A stretch of 41,968 nucleotides of DNA from Magnetococcales bacterium (GCA_002753515.1 PEAK01000036.1:1-41968); one strand, 5' to 3'. Numbered from the stretch's first letter, positions 6,903 through 17,075 are shown. Translations and numbers: made by a program. Notes: generated from the sequence alone by a model not told the origin.

Positions 6903-8228
6903 ATGAATTTCACTCTTGAGCGTGTTCCTGTCTTTTTGGTGGATGATCAGGAAATTACCGGGTATGTCCTGAATAAAATTTTTTCAGAAGATTCCCGGGA
7001 TGATTTCATCCTGCATGCCACCAACAATCCCTTTGATGCCTTGCAAAAAGCGCAAGATGTCGGCCCTGCGGTCATACTGTTGGACCTTGTCATGCCCGGC
7101 ATGGATGGATTGACCCTGCTCGAACAATTTCGCCAGCACCCCGATTTCGCCGATACCCCCATCATCATGTTGTCCTCGCAGGAAGAGTCTTTTTTCAAGG
7201 CCAAAGCCTTTGAAATGGGGGCCAACGATTATCTCGTGAAATTACCAGAAAAGATTGAATTGTTGGCCAGGCTCCGCTACCACGCCAGCGCCTATTACAA
7301 TCTATTGAAGAATCGGGAATCCCATCGCATCCTCAAGGAAAAGGAATTGCAGTTTCGCATCGTCACCCAGTCCATCCTGGAAGCCATTGTCGCTTCGGAC
7401 CTGGATGGAACCGTCCGCTTTTGGAACCAGGGGGCGGCAACACTGTTTGGATATACTTTGGATGAGATGATCGGCCAGCAGGTTGATCGCCTCTTTCCGC
7501 AATCGTTCCATAGCGAGTTTAAGGAAAGCTTTAAAGAGTTGATTGCCACGGGTGGTTTGCAGAAAGGTGAACTGCGTGAATGGCAGGGGATCCGCAAAAA
7601 CGGCCAGGAATTTCCCATGGAAATATCCATCAATTCCTGGACCGAGGAGGGGAGGACCCTGATAGCCAGTGTCATGCGCGATATCACCCAGCGCAAACAT
7701 GAAGAAGATCGTATTCGTTACCAGGCCAATTATGACCATCTGACCGGTTTGCCCAATCGCAATTTTTTTGTACAACACCTCGACGAAAGCATCTCTTTGG
7801 CCCGTCGCCAGTCGGTCTTTTTTTCATTGCTGTTCATCGACCTGGACAGGTTTAAATGGGTCAATGACACCCTGGGGCATGAGGCGGGTGATTTATTGCT
7901 CCAGGAAGTCGCCAAACGGATGAAACATTGCATACGCACGACGGACACTTTGGGGCGCCTGGGTGGTGATGAGTTCACGGCCATCCTTTACGATGTCAGC
8001 CCGCATGGAACCCGTCTCGTTGCCAGAAAAATTTTGGATGAGTTGGCGAGGTCCTTTTGGTTGCAGGGGAACCACGTGCAGATCTCCGGGAGTATTGGTA
8101 TCACCCTGTATCCCAATGATGGGGAAAACAAGGAAATCCTGCTGAAGAATGCCGACATGGCCATGTATGTCTCCAAAAATGCGGGCAAGAATCGCTATTG
8201 GTTTTTTAATCCCAATGAAAACCAGTAA
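6903..8228 (+). CDS. REC-PAS-GGDEF diguanylate cyclase
   Basis: This 441-aa soluble response regulator is predicted to make cyclic di-GMP. The receiver (residues 8-128) has the acidic pair in FLVDDQE, phospho-acceptor D61 in LLDLVMPGMDG and K113; the usual Thr is Ser (LSSQ). A PAS domain follows at about 145-265 (FGYTLDEMIGQ... RKNGQEFPMEIS... ITQRK), then a GGDEF domain at about 275-435 opening with DHLTGLPNR. The catalytic motif GGDEF is intact at 354-358, and the inhibitory site R345-T-T-D348 sits exactly five residues before it, so product inhibition is expected. There is no EAL domain. The gene stands just before the chemosensory cluster and could be the true cyclase output of that CheA, since the operon's last GGDEF protein is catalytically degenerate. 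The ATG at 6903 has only a weak ribosome site. Confidence 0.93.
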   Translation: MNFTLERVPVFLVDDQEITGYVLNKIFSEDSRDDFILHATNNPFDALQKAQDVGPAVILLDLVMPGMDGLTLLEQFRQHPDFADTPIIMLSSQEESFFKAKAFEMGANDYLVKLPEKIELLARLRYHASAYYNLLKNRESHRILKEKELQFRIVTQSILEAIVASDLDGTVRFWNQGAATLFGYTLDEMIGQQVDRLFPQSFHSEFKESFKELIATGGLQKGELREWQGIRKNGQEFPMEISINSWTEEGRTLIASVMRDITQRKHEEDRIRYQANYDHLTGLPNRNFFVQHLDESISLARRQSVFFSLLFIDLDRFKWVNDTLGHEAGDLLLQEVAKRMKHCIRTTDTLGRLGGDEFTAILYDVSPHGTRLVARKILDELARSFWLQGNHVQISGSIGITLYPNDGENKEILLKNADMAMYVSKNAGKNRYWFFNPNENQ

Positions 8229-8302
8229 AGAAATGTCTTGACGGAGGAGGGACGGTTCGTGGATCTTGGATGGGGGTGAAATAGAACACATAAGGGGAAA
8301 CC

Positions 8303-9610
8303 ATGAAACTTTGTGACACGTTGAGCCGTCGGTTTTTCCTCAAATCTTCGTTGGCAACAGGTGTCATTCTGCCAACCATTCTGGGGATGCTGCCCAATCC
8401 GGTTGGGGGGCGCGCCCTGGCGCAATCGGAAAAAGGGATTGCCAAGGGATGGTTGGAACTGGCCGCGCGTCGTGGGGAGCCGACGGGAAAGTTTGGACGC
8501 ATCGGTGATCCGGTCACGTTGACAGTGGGATATCAGCCTTACTGTACCCCCTATTGGACATCAACCGTCAACAAGCAGGCGGAGTTGTGGGCACGTTATC
8601 TCCCCAAAGGGAGTCGGGTTCTTTGGTTTCGTGCCCTTTCCGGGCCGCTGATCAACAACAATATGAATGCGGGAGTCAATCAATTCGGTTATATGGCGGA
8701 GACCCCCGCCCTCAGGGCCGGGGATCTCGTGGCGTGCGACCTGGTTGCGGCAACCGGCTATGACACCGGCGAGACCGGAGCCATTGTAGTGCGCAAAGAT
8801 CTTTTGGACTCGGGCAAGGTCAAAGCGCCGGCAGACCTGGGGGGAAAGCCGGTCGGTACACCGTTTGGCTCCTATTCGCACCGGCAATTGTTGACCTGGG
8901 CGGAACAAAACAAGGTTTCGATGGATTTAAACGATCGCTCCATCGAATTGCAGATGAGTCAACTGAAACAAGATCTCCTGTGGGCTGGTGCCCTTTGGGA
9001 ACCTTACCCATCGTGGATGGAATATCGCAAACTGGCCGGACGCTGGGCAACGGGACTGGACATGCCCTGTACCTGTGCCACCACCAACAAGGGGGCGACC
9101 CAGCATACGTTTCGGGTCGTGGGTGCGACCCTGGCCCTCCAGGATTGGTTACGGGAACGACCTGATATCATTGCAGGTTATCTCAGGTCGGAGGAGGAAA
9201 GTCGCGATTTGCTCACCCACGACCCGGACTTGGCGACTTTCCACATATGGAGTGACATCCCGGAGGTACCACCCCCGGTGATCCGCTCTTCCTTGGATAT
9301 GATGGTTTGGGATGGCCGTATCGCCCCGGAAGTCCGCGCACACCTCAAGGGGTGTGCCAGAATGTGGCGGACCATTGGCCAGCTGAAAAATGATCGTACC
9401 CGTGATGCCGATGCCTATATCGATGAATGGGCCCAGGGGGGGTATCTCGACCTGGCCATCAGCGAATTGCAGTCGGAGGGGCGCTGGACCTCCGCTTTGC
9501 AACCCGGTTTCCCAAAATTGCTCCGCGATGATCAGCGGAAAACGCACGATTGGTCGCGTTACGCCGACATTCAGGTTCACAATGCACCTTGGTCACCGAC
9601 CAGGATATAA
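8303..9610 (+). CDS. Tat-exported ABC-type solute-binding protein (SsuA/TauA/NMT1-like)
   Basis: 435 aa. The N-terminus is a textbook Tat signal: SRRFFLK at residues 8-14, a hydrophobic stretch, and a cleavage site after ALA at about residue 40. The mature protein has the layout of periplasmic nitrate/sulfonate/taurine-type binding proteins (VTLTVGYQPYCTPYW near the start, then NQFGYMAETPALRAGD, then DLGGKPVGTPFGSYSHRQLL). Substrate cannot be told from sequence. AAGGGGAAACC precedes the ATG, a good ribosome site. No permease or ATPase gene accompanies it. Instead the next gene, 72 bases on, encodes a chemoreceptor with a very large periplasmic part, so the binding protein may present its ligand to the receptor rather than to a transporter. 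That role is inference. Confidence 0.85.
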   Translation: MKLCDTLSRRFFLKSSLATGVILPTILGMLPNPVGGRALAQSEKGIAKGWLELAARRGEPTGKFGRIGDPVTLTVGYQPYCTPYWTSTVNKQAELWARYLPKGSRVLWFRALSGPLINNNMNAGVNQFGYMAETPALRAGDLVACDLVAATGYDTGETGAIVVRKDLLDSGKVKAPADLGGKPVGTPFGSYSHRQLLTWAEQNKVSMDLNDRSIELQMSQLKQDLLWAGALWEPYPSWMEYRKLAGRWATGLDMPCTCATTNKGATQHTFRVVGATLALQDWLRERPDIIAGYLRSEEESRDLLTHDPDLATFHIWSDIPEVPPPVIRSSLDMMVWDGRIAPEVRAHLKGCARMWRTIGQLKNDRTRDADAYIDEWAQGGYLDLAISELQSEGRWTSALQPGFPKLLRDDQRKTHDWSRYADIQVHNAPWSPTRI

Positions 9611-9682
9611 TCCAGACAGAGCGGCCTGATGACATTTTCTTGATCGGGCCACATCCAAGCCTTTCGGCTACGGGGAGATGTT

Positions 9683-12295
9683 GTGTACCTTCGTCTTTCG
9701 CTACGAAAAAAACTCCTATTGATATCTTTGGTTATTGGACTATTGCCTGTTTTTGTGATGGGGCTCATAACCACTTACCAGGGTGCCAAGGCGTTGCGAA
9801 ATGGCGAATTGGAGCATTTGCAGCGCGTTCGTGACCTGAAAAAAGCGCATATTGAACAATTTTTTCAAGAACGCAAGCGGGATATGAACGCGCTGATGGA
9901 TATCGCCCAACTGTTGCAAAACGAGGCCAGTGCGCGTTTGCAAAGCGTTGTTGAAAACAAAAAGCATCATGCCGAATTGTTTTTCAAGGAACGTTTTATC
10001 GATGCGAAAGTGTTTTCGAGTAGTGAATCGCTTTCCCAGGCGGTGGACCAGTTCACCGGTGCCTTCAAGGTGGAGAAAAACCGGGCTGCCGGAGTGGCCT
10101 GGAAGGCCGTTGAAGACCGCTACGGCAGTGAAATCAATCAGTACCGCACTGAACGCGGCTTTGCCGATGTGCTGCTGTTGGACAACGAAGGTGATGTTAT
10201 CTACAGCAGCACCCGGGGAAGCGAACTCGCGGGTAACGTGTATCGGGATCCCCTGGATCAAACCCCTCTGAAAGCAGCCTTTGTCGCTGGATTAAAGGGG
10301 ATTCACATCGAAGATTTCGCCCCTTATGGACCCATCGATGGGGCGTTGTCCGCCTTCATCACTGCGCCCGTGTCCCGTTTTGGCGAGGTGATCGGAGTGT
10401 TGGCGTTACGTCTTTCCATGACCCCCGTGCATGATATTGTCCAGACGTCTGCAGGCATGGGGCAAAGCGGTCGCGTCTCTTTTCTGACTCCCAGCGGCCC
10501 CCTGCCACGTCGGCCCTCCGATACCAGGGATCGTCCCTCCGGTGGGGTTCGCGATATCGCGGGAATCCCTACCGGGATGCCTTCGCGCCAGTATGTCGTG
10601 GAGAGTGGCAGTGGAACCGTAAGTTTGGCCAGTGTGGTACCACTCGCCATCCCGGGTCTGGAGTGGCGTTTGGAGGCGGGCGTCAATCTGGATGAGGTCA
10701 TCAACCCTGTCGGTGACAAGGCCGATGAAAGTTTTTTGACACGCTATATTCAAAATCTGGGATATGACAACCTGTATATGGTGCAACCGGGAGGTCGCGT
10801 ATTTTTCGCCGCCCGACCCAACGATATCCTGGGTGTCAATCTTTTGGAAGATCCAAAATACAGACAAACCCATCTGGCAACCCTGTTGCAATCGGCGGTG
10901 GCGCAACGTGCGGAGGGTATCAGTGATCTGCTCCCCTTTGCCGCTTCGGGTGGGGTCCCGGTCAGTTTCATCGCGCGTCCGTTGCTGGTTCAAGGTAAAG
11001 TGGCGCTCGTTATCGTCATGCAAATGGCCGATACGTTCGTCAACGCACTCATGAAGCAGCGCAATGGTCAGGGTGACGGTGGTGAAACCTACCTGGTTGG
11101 TCCCGATTATTTAATGCGTTCCGATGCCATTCTGGACCCTGAGCATTATTCCGTGCGCGCTTCCTTTTCCGATCCGAGCCGAAGGGCCGTTACGACCCCT
11201 GCGGTCAAAGAGGCGCTGGAACATCGCTCTGGTGCCATGGAGAGTGTCAATTATCATGAAAATCCAGTTTTTGTCGCTTTTTCCCCGGTACAGGTGGGAG
11301 GGGTCACCTGGGCGCTGCTGGCAGAACGGGATCGGGAGTCGGTGTTGCGACCCGTTCAGAATTTGAAACTTATTTTTATGGTATTGTCTCTTTTTATTAC
11401 GACCTCTGTGGTATTGCTCAGTTGGTGGACTTCGCGTCGCATCGCCAAAACACTAACCATGGTTTCCCGGGAAACCGTGGCTGCGGCGGGAGAAATTGCG
11501 ACCACTATTTCCCAACAGGGGCGTATTTCTCAGGCACAGGCGGAAGCCATAACGGCGGTCACGGCGGGTATGGGGAGGTTGTTCGACACGGCGCGGCGTT
11601 CCGTGGAACAAGCGGATGCCGCTGGTGCCGGTAGTGAAAATGTTTTGGCATTGGCCAAGACAGGGGAGGAACGACTGTGGGCCCTCCAGGGGAGTATGGA
11701 TACCAACAGCCACAGCTCCGAGGGGATTGCCCAACAGATACGCTCTTTGAGCGACAAGTTTATCCAGATTGACGAAATCAGCGCCATGGTGACCGACTTC
11801 GCCGTCGAAACAAAGATTTTGGCCATGAACGCTGCCGTCGAGGCCGTGCGTGCCGGAGAGCAAGGCAAAGGGTTTACGGTATTGGCCGAGGAGATACGTA
11901 AACTGGCCGAGGACAGCAAGCGTTCCACAGATCGCATCAACAATCTGGTTTTGGAATTGCGGCAAATCACCTCCGGGACGGTCAAGGAATCGCACGATGG
12001 GGCGAGGAGAGCCCAGGAGGGACTCGCCATCATCCGGGAAACGAGTGAAACGTTCAGCCATGTGACGGAGTCGGCGGAGAATGCCGCCGCCAATGCCAAA
12101 CAGATTACACTCAATCTGCGCAATGAAGAGGAGGAGATCAAGCAGCAACTGAAAAATATGACAGAAATGAAGGTTTCAGCTCAGGAAAATGCATCCGGCA
12201 TTGCTTTAATCAATAAAGGGGTACAAAACCTGAACCAGATTGTCGGGGTGCTGGATGCCCTGATCCATGGAAAACCATCGGCGGGCAAGTTATGA
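9683..12295 (+). CDS. methyl-accepting chemoreceptor with large double-Cache-like periplasmic region
   Basis: 870 aa. A membrane segment at about 11-31 and another at about 561-583 enclose some 530 periplasmic residues, probably two Cache-type units (about 100-335 and 345-550; the latter ends with GETYLVGPDYLMRSD, typical of dCache domains). The cytoplasmic part lacks a clear HAMP and goes quickly into a coiled-coil signalling domain. Its tip (VETKILAMNAAVEAVRAGEQGKGF, residues 708-731) is the conserved CheA/CheW-binding hairpin, with Val/Ile and Met substitutions. No CheR-tethering pentapeptide is seen at the C-terminus. It starts at a GTG with GGGGAG upstream; its stop overlaps the CheR start by 4 bases, so the two are co-translated. 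In the Wsp-like scheme it takes the WspA place. Confidence 0.92.
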   Translation: MYLRLSLRKKLLLISLVIGLLPVFVMGLITTYQGAKALRNGELEHLQRVRDLKKAHIEQFFQERKRDMNALMDIAQLLQNEASARLQSVVENKKHHAELFFKERFIDAKVFSSSESLSQAVDQFTGAFKVEKNRAAGVAWKAVEDRYGSEINQYRTERGFADVLLLDNEGDVIYSSTRGSELAGNVYRDPLDQTPLKAAFVAGLKGIHIEDFAPYGPIDGALSAFITAPVSRFGEVIGVLALRLSMTPVHDIVQTSAGMGQSGRVSFLTPSGPLPRRPSDTRDRPSGGVRDIAGIPTGMPSRQYVVESGSGTVSLASVVPLAIPGLEWRLEAGVNLDEVINPVGDKADESFLTRYIQNLGYDNLYMVQPGGRVFFAARPNDILGVNLLEDPKYRQTHLATLLQSAVAQRAEGISDLLPFAASGGVPVSFIARPLLVQGKVALVIVMQMADTFVNALMKQRNGQGDGGETYLVGPDYLMRSDAILDPEHYSVRASFSDPSRRAVTTPAVKEALEHRSGAMESVNYHENPVFVAFSPVQVGGVTWALLAERDRESVLRPVQNLKLIFMVLSLFITTSVVLLSWWTSRRIAKTLTMVSRETVAAAGEIATTISQQGRISQAQAEAITAVTAGMGRLFDTARRSVEQADAAGAGSENVLALAKTGEERLWALQGSMDTNSHSSEGIAQQIRSLSDKFIQIDEISAMVTDFAVETKILAMNAAVEAVRAGEQGKGFTVLAEEIRKLAEDSKRSTDRINNLVLELRQITSGTVKESHDGARRAQEGLAIIRETSETFSHVTESAENAAANAKQITLNLRNEEEEIKQQLKNMTEMKVSAQENASGIALINKGVQNLNQIVGVLDALIHGKPSAGKL

Positions 12296-13806
12296 GTGAC
12301 CACTCGATTTCTCGGGATGATGGGTTTTTCAGCAATACCGGGAATGCTGCGGATCCTGATTGGTGGAACCGCCTGTACACCTTGCTGGAGCAAAAAACCG
12401 GACTGCTATTGACGCTTTCCCGAACCATGGTGTCCCATTTATTGCAGGATCGGCTGAACGCCCTGGGTTTGTCTGATCTTGAGAATTATTTTTCCTTGTT
12501 GAATGACCCTGTTGCAGGTCAGCGGGAGTGGCCGAACCTGTTGTCGCAATGGACAGTTAATGAGAGTTATTTTTTTCGTGATCCTGATCAACTCTCCGTC
12601 ATCGAAAAGCACCTGTTGCCGGAACTGTTGGCGCAGAACGGGAGGGTCCGCGACCTGACCTTATGGAGTGCCGGTTGTGCCAGTGGTGAGGAAACTTATA
12701 CCTTGGCCATGATACTGAACAACCTTTTATCTGAATCTGCGGGTGCAGGGTGGCGGATCCGCATATTGGGCACCGATATCGATGCCGATTGCATCAAACG
12801 GGCGCAACAAGGGTGTTACCGATCCTGGTCCTTCCGACACATACCCCAAAATATTTTGGCAACCTGTTTTCGCAAAGAAGCGGATGAATCGTATCGGGTC
12901 GACCCACGTTTGGCCGCCTGGATCCAATTCATGGAACTCAACCTGTTGGATGCGGGTGCTACCTTGGGGTGGAGGTTTCGATTCGACCTGGTATTGTGTC
13001 GTAATGTCTTTATCTATCTCTCCCCCCGGGCGGTACAACGCATTTCGGCGACGATCCATACCTTGCTCGCGCCAGGGGGATATCTGGTGACCGGGCATGG
13101 GGAAGTCGATCGACAATTCATGGAAAGAATTGGGTACGTGTTGCGAATGTTTCCCCACAGTCAGGTCTATCAGAAGCCCGTTGCCGAAAGTGGCCTCTCT
13201 CCTTCAGTGCGTCCTGTTACCCTTCCCGGTTCCACTATTTGTTCAACCTTGGTTAAGCCAAAAATATTCCACTCTCCTACCGATAATACAAGAAATTCAC
13301 CTCCCCCTATAGAGGATATATGCAATCGAATGCGTCGACTCATCGCGGAGGGGAATAACGCCTTGGCACAAATTGAGGGGGAGTCGTCGTTGTCGATTTA
13401 TACCAACGACGCCCACATTCGCACTTTGCTGGCCTGGGCGTTGGCCAACCTTGGAAAGCTCGCCCGGGCGGAAGAAACGTGTTGGGCGGCGATACGCTTG
13501 GATCCCACGGCTTCGGCACCCCACTACCTCCTGGGGCAAATTTTGTCTGATTCCCAGCGCTTCAGCGATGCCTTGCAGCACTTTCAGACAAGCGTCTACC
13601 TCAATCCCGGCGAAATTTTGGCGATGATTGAATTGGGAAACACTTTGGCGCGACTCGGCAGACGTCAGGAAGCCCTCCGGGAATGGCAAGCGGCGTTGGA
13701 TCACTTGCTGCGAGAACCTGCAGATCGTTACCTTGGACCCCTGGATCGTTGGCCGGTGCAAACATTGGTTGATGATCTCAAGCGTATGATCCGTGAGAGC
13801 TTGTAA
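12292..13806 (+). CDS. CheR-type chemoreceptor methyltransferase with TPR tail (WspC-like)
   Basis: This 504-aa protein transfers methyl groups from S-adenosylmethionine to receptor glutamates. An N-terminal helical CheR_N domain leads into NESYFFRDP at about 90-98 (the NETxFFRD motif with Ser for Thr), the SAM-binding loop LWSAGCASGEETYTLAM at 124-140, TDID at about 161, and the CRNVFIYL motif at 236-243. After a proline-rich linker (300-340), residues 370-475 form two to three TPR repeats (WALANLGKLARAEE, YLLGQILSDSQRFSDAL, LGNTLARLGRRQEAL). Fusion to TPRs is the WspC/FrzF type, where the tail restricts which receptor is methylated. ATGA overlap with the receptor before it and no gap to the CheW gene after it (13807) show tight coupling. 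Confidence 0.93.
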   Translation: MSDHSISRDDGFFSNTGNAADPDWWNRLYTLLEQKTGLLLTLSRTMVSHLLQDRLNALGLSDLENYFSLLNDPVAGQREWPNLLSQWTVNESYFFRDPDQLSVIEKHLLPELLAQNGRVRDLTLWSAGCASGEETYTLAMILNNLLSESAGAGWRIRILGTDIDADCIKRAQQGCYRSWSFRHIPQNILATCFRKEADESYRVDPRLAAWIQFMELNLLDAGATLGWRFRFDLVLCRNVFIYLSPRAVQRISATIHTLLAPGGYLVTGHGEVDRQFMERIGYVLRMFPHSQVYQKPVAESGLSPSVRPVTLPGSTICSTLVKPKIFHSPTDNTRNSPPPIEDICNRMRRLIAEGNNALAQIEGESSLSIYTNDAHIRTLLAWALANLGKLARAEETCWAAIRLDPTASAPHYLLGQILSDSQRFSDALQHFQTSVYLNPGEILAMIELGNTLARLGRRQEALREWQAALDHLLREPADRYLGPLDRWPVQTLVDDLKRMIRESL

Positions 13807-14883
13807 ATGGACGCTTTCTCTTTCCAGACGACCAGCGTTTGGCCTTACCTGGTGTTCCAGCTTGGTGATAAACACTATGGTCTCAAGGCGGAAGTCGTGC
13901 GTCAGATCGTACGCCTGCCCGAGATCGCCCCCTTGGAGGAGCTGCCGCACCACGTTGCCGGTCTGGTTAATGTTCGCGGTCGACTGGTGCCGGTCGTCGA
14001 CCTGGACGCCCGAACGGGAGCTGCGGAAAGATCATGGAGTGTCTCCGACTTTCTCATTATCATTATTTTGCACGACGAGGTCGATGTTGCCGTCATGGCC
14101 AATCACATCGTTGGCATTCTCGATCTGCAACCCAGGCAATCCAAAGAGCTTCGTCTCCTCCTGGGGGACGAGGAGGGCAACGGCATGCGCCATGGTTTTC
14201 TGTCCGGTGTGGCCAGTATGGACAATCAGGTCGTCGCCCTTTTGGATCACCATACCCTTCTGTCACCGCTGGATCGGCAAACCATGACGGCCATCGGCGG
14301 CATGGATGAACTAGAACTGCGTACACGCGGACAAGCAGCGCATCCCCGCCGTTTCAGTCCTGGTTCCTCGGAAAGGGAACACAGCGTGTTTCGCGAGCGC
14401 GCCCGACGTTTGACGCACCCGTTGCGCGCTACGGACACGACGCTGGTGCAAGCCTTTGCCATCGTGCAACTGCATGAGACCCGGCTGGCCCTGGCCATGG
14501 AGACGGTGCGCGGATTTGTCACCACAACGCAAATGACGCCCATTCCATGTTGCCCGGGACACATCGCCGGCATCATGAGCCGCCGGGGGGAAATGGTGAC
14601 GCTGTTGGATGTGTCCAGACTCCTGGCCATTCCCATCAGTGCCACTCCCATGGGAAAAGCCGTGCTGGTGGAAGTCCATGAGGATGAGATCCTTGGTTTT
14701 TTAGTCCACCAAGTGGTCGAGGTCGTCTACCAGGATGCCGAAACCCGCTTTCTCCCGGGAGTTCAAGATGGGGGGCCGGATCATTGGCTGGGTTCATTAC
14801 GTTGGCAGGGAGATGTGTTGTCGGTCATTCATCCGGCGAGATTATTGTCGTCCCCTGAACTGGTCGTTGATCAAACGCCTTGA
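13807..14883 (+). CDS. tandem CheW adaptor protein
   Basis: 358 aa made of two CheW-like domains. The first spans about 10-155 (PYLVFQLGDKHYGL... IVRLPEIAPL... VAGLVNVRGRLVPVVDL) and the second about 215-350 (AFAIVQLHETRLALAM... MTPIPCCPGHIAGIMSRRGEMVTLLDV). The second keeps the GxxxxRGE-V-x-L-L-D core that docks onto receptors and CheA P5. CheW links receptors to CheA in hexagonal arrays. Wsp systems have two separate CheW genes (WspB and WspD). Here both appear fused in one chain, which could crosslink arrays or serve the two different receptors of this operon. The ATG follows the CheR stop directly; the next receptor begins 38 bases after its stop. Confidence 0.88.
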   Translation: MDAFSFQTTSVWPYLVFQLGDKHYGLKAEVVRQIVRLPEIAPLEELPHHVAGLVNVRGRLVPVVDLDARTGAAERSWSVSDFLIIIILHDEVDVAVMANHIVGILDLQPRQSKELRLLLGDEEGNGMRHGFLSGVASMDNQVVALLDHHTLLSPLDRQTMTAIGGMDELELRTRGQAAHPRRFSPGSSEREHSVFRERARRLTHPLRATDTTLVQAFAIVQLHETRLALAMETVRGFVTTTQMTPIPCCPGHIAGIMSRRGEMVTLLDVSRLLAIPISATPMGKAVLVEVHEDEILGFLVHQVVEVVYQDAETRFLPGVQDGGPDHWLGSLRWQGDVLSVIHPARLLSSPELVVDQTP

Positions 14884-14921
14884 GAATCATCCCTTTGACG
14901 GGTTGCGGAGTCCCTTGTCCC

Positions 14922-17075
14922 ATGAAAATAAAATTTAAACTGTCAAGAGTGATAACACAGGGGTTTCTATTGGCGGGGGTGCTGCCCGCGATTTGTATCA
15001 ACCTGTTCACTTATTTTGCCCTGACGCCCACCTTGAAGGGAACCGCCACGCATCAGCTCGCTGCTGTTCACCTGAGTAACGCCAGGGAGCTGGAAAGATA
15101 TTTCTCAAATATCACCGATCAGGCCATGACAAAGGCCGAAAATCTCATCATCGCTCAGTCCCTGGTGGAATTTGCCCGGGCCGTGGAGGGGATCGAGGCG
15201 GAATTGGGTCCCGGATTCGATCGGGAAAAAGAGTTGCGTACCAATCAATTACGCTCCCGCTACCACGAACTGGCAACCCGAACGCAAATGATTCCAGAGG
15301 ATGCCGTGAGTCAGTTCTGGCCACGCAGCCGTACCGGGTTGTTGTTGCAATCCCGCTATATCGGTGAGAATCTCCTCCCTGGTGGCAGCAGGGCCAAACT
15401 GGACGGCAATGCCAAGGATGGCCCCTATGGTGCGGCCCATCTGCGTTATCACCCCCTGTTGCGTAATTGTTTGCTGCGTTCCGGTTTTCATGATTTGCTG
15501 TTGATCGAACCCAAGGAATTCAGAATCGTTTATTCGATTCAAAAGGAACTTGATTTTGGCCTTAATTTAAAGACAGGCCCTCACGCCGGGAAATTGTTGT
15601 CGGAAGCTGTGGCCCAGGCCATGGCCCAAACCACTCCGGGCAAGGTTTTCTTCGCCGATTTTGAACCTTATCCACCCACTTTCAATCGTCCCAGTGGTTT
15701 TGTTGTCGTCCCGGTTTTCATGGATGGGCAAAAGGTTGGCGCCCTGGCGTTGCAGCTTTCCGTTGCCCCGATCGAAGCCATTACCCACAATGGGGAGCGT
15801 TGGCAAGAGATCGGTTTGGGTATGACCGGGGAGAGTTTCCTTGTTGGGCCAGACCATATTTTCCGCAGCAATATCCGCCTCATGCTTCAGGATCCCAAAA
15901 ATTCGCTCGACGCCCTTAGAAATCGCGGGGTGAACGAGGCCGTCCTGGCGAAAATACAGTACTATCATAATGCAACCTCTTATCTCCCCTGGACTTCCCC
16001 CCATGTGGATGAAGCGGTCCAGGGAATGCGGCATGCCGCCGAAGAGATGACCGATTATCTCGGGCGCAAGGTGTTGACCAATCATTCCCCGATCACCCTA
16101 CCCGGGGGGCAGAAATGGGCGCTCTTCACGACGATTTCTCTGGGTGATGCTTACCAATCGTTGTTTCTCATTCAATGGGGAATCGCCATCATCAGCGTGA
16201 TTATTGTTTTGTTGTTGTGGTTTTTCAGTCGGCGGATCGGCCTGGGCATCGTGTTGCGTCTGCAGGAATTGTCGCAAACCATCTCCTTGTTTCTCGAACA
16301 ATTGCGTGGCCGGGTTTCGCAACAGGAGCTGACCGCCAGTCAGCAGGCCTCATCCGTCAATGAAACCAACGTTACCCTGGCGGAACTGGACAGTTCGGCA
16401 CGAAAAACTGCGGAGCATGCCGCTGAAACGACCACCCTGGCTGAAAATTCCCGGGATTTCGTTGCTTCTGGCATTGGCCAGTTGGAATCCTTACGCAACA
16501 GCATGACCGACACCAAGGAGAGGGTTTCCCAGATTGCCAATCATATCCTTGAACTGAGTGAACAAACCGACCAAATCCGGGATATTTCGCGTTTGGTGTC
16601 TGATTTCGCCAATGAGACCAAAATGTTGGCTATGAATGCCGCCGTGGAAGCGGTACGCGCCGGGGAGCATGGCAAAGGATTTTCCGTCCTGGCCCTGGAA
16701 ACCCGCAAACTGGCCGATGAATCCAAATGGTCTACCAAACGCATCAATGCCCTGGTGGGCGAAATTCAAAAAGCGACCAATGCCACGGTGATGATTACCG
16801 ATGAAGGGAGCAAAACCATGACGAAGGGCGTCGAAATGGCCGAAAGATCGGTGGTCGTCCTGCATGAAATCGCCGAAGCCATGGAAACCGGCCTGGAACG
16901 AACCCAGCAGATTTCCCTGAATGCCAAACAACAATCCCTGGCAATCACGCAGGTTGTGGCTGCCATGAATGCCATCAATGCCGGAGCGCGGGACAATGAG
17001 GAGGGCCTGGCCCAGGTGAACGCGGGGATCCGTTCTTTGGACGAGGCAGCAGCCAAGCTCCGGGCTATTCTATGA
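14922..17075 (+). CDS. methyl-accepting chemoreceptor with dCache-like sensor
   Basis: 717 aa. Membrane segments at about 12-33 and 414-436 flank a periplasmic sensor of roughly 380 residues. The end of that sensor, MTGESFLVGPDHIFRSN at 301-317, matches the corresponding block of the first receptor, so both have related Cache domains. The cytoplasmic part is a coiled coil with the signalling tip FANETKMLAMNAAVEAVRAGE. There is no C-terminal CheR-binding pentapeptide. The frame is open back to a TTG that overlaps the tandem-CheW stop, but the ATG at 14922 is preferred because the hydrophobic segment then begins a few residues after a basic start (MKIKFKLSRV). Two receptors with different sensors in one operon suggest integration of two inputs by one CheA. 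Confidence 0.92.
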   Translation: MKIKFKLSRVITQGFLLAGVLPAICINLFTYFALTPTLKGTATHQLAAVHLSNARELERYFSNITDQAMTKAENLIIAQSLVEFARAVEGIEAELGPGFDREKELRTNQLRSRYHELATRTQMIPEDAVSQFWPRSRTGLLLQSRYIGENLLPGGSRAKLDGNAKDGPYGAAHLRYHPLLRNCLLRSGFHDLLLIEPKEFRIVYSIQKELDFGLNLKTGPHAGKLLSEAVAQAMAQTTPGKVFFADFEPYPPTFNRPSGFVVVPVFMDGQKVGALALQLSVAPIEAITHNGERWQEIGLGMTGESFLVGPDHIFRSNIRLMLQDPKNSLDALRNRGVNEAVLAKIQYYHNATSYLPWTSPHVDEAVQGMRHAAEEMTDYLGRKVLTNHSPITLPGGQKWALFTTISLGDAYQSLFLIQWGIAIISVIIVLLLWFFSRRIGLGIVLRLQELSQTISLFLEQLRGRVSQQELTASQQASSVNETNVTLAELDSSARKTAEHAAETTTLAENSRDFVASGIGQLESLRNSMTDTKERVSQIANHILELSEQTDQIRDISRLVSDFANETKMLAMNAAVEAVRAGEHGKGFSVLALETRKLADESKWSTKRINALVGEIQKATNATVMITDEGSKTMTKGVEMAERSVVVLHEIAEAMETGLERTQQISLNAKQQSLAITQVVAAMNAINAGARDNEEGLAQVNAGIRSLDEAAAKLRAIL

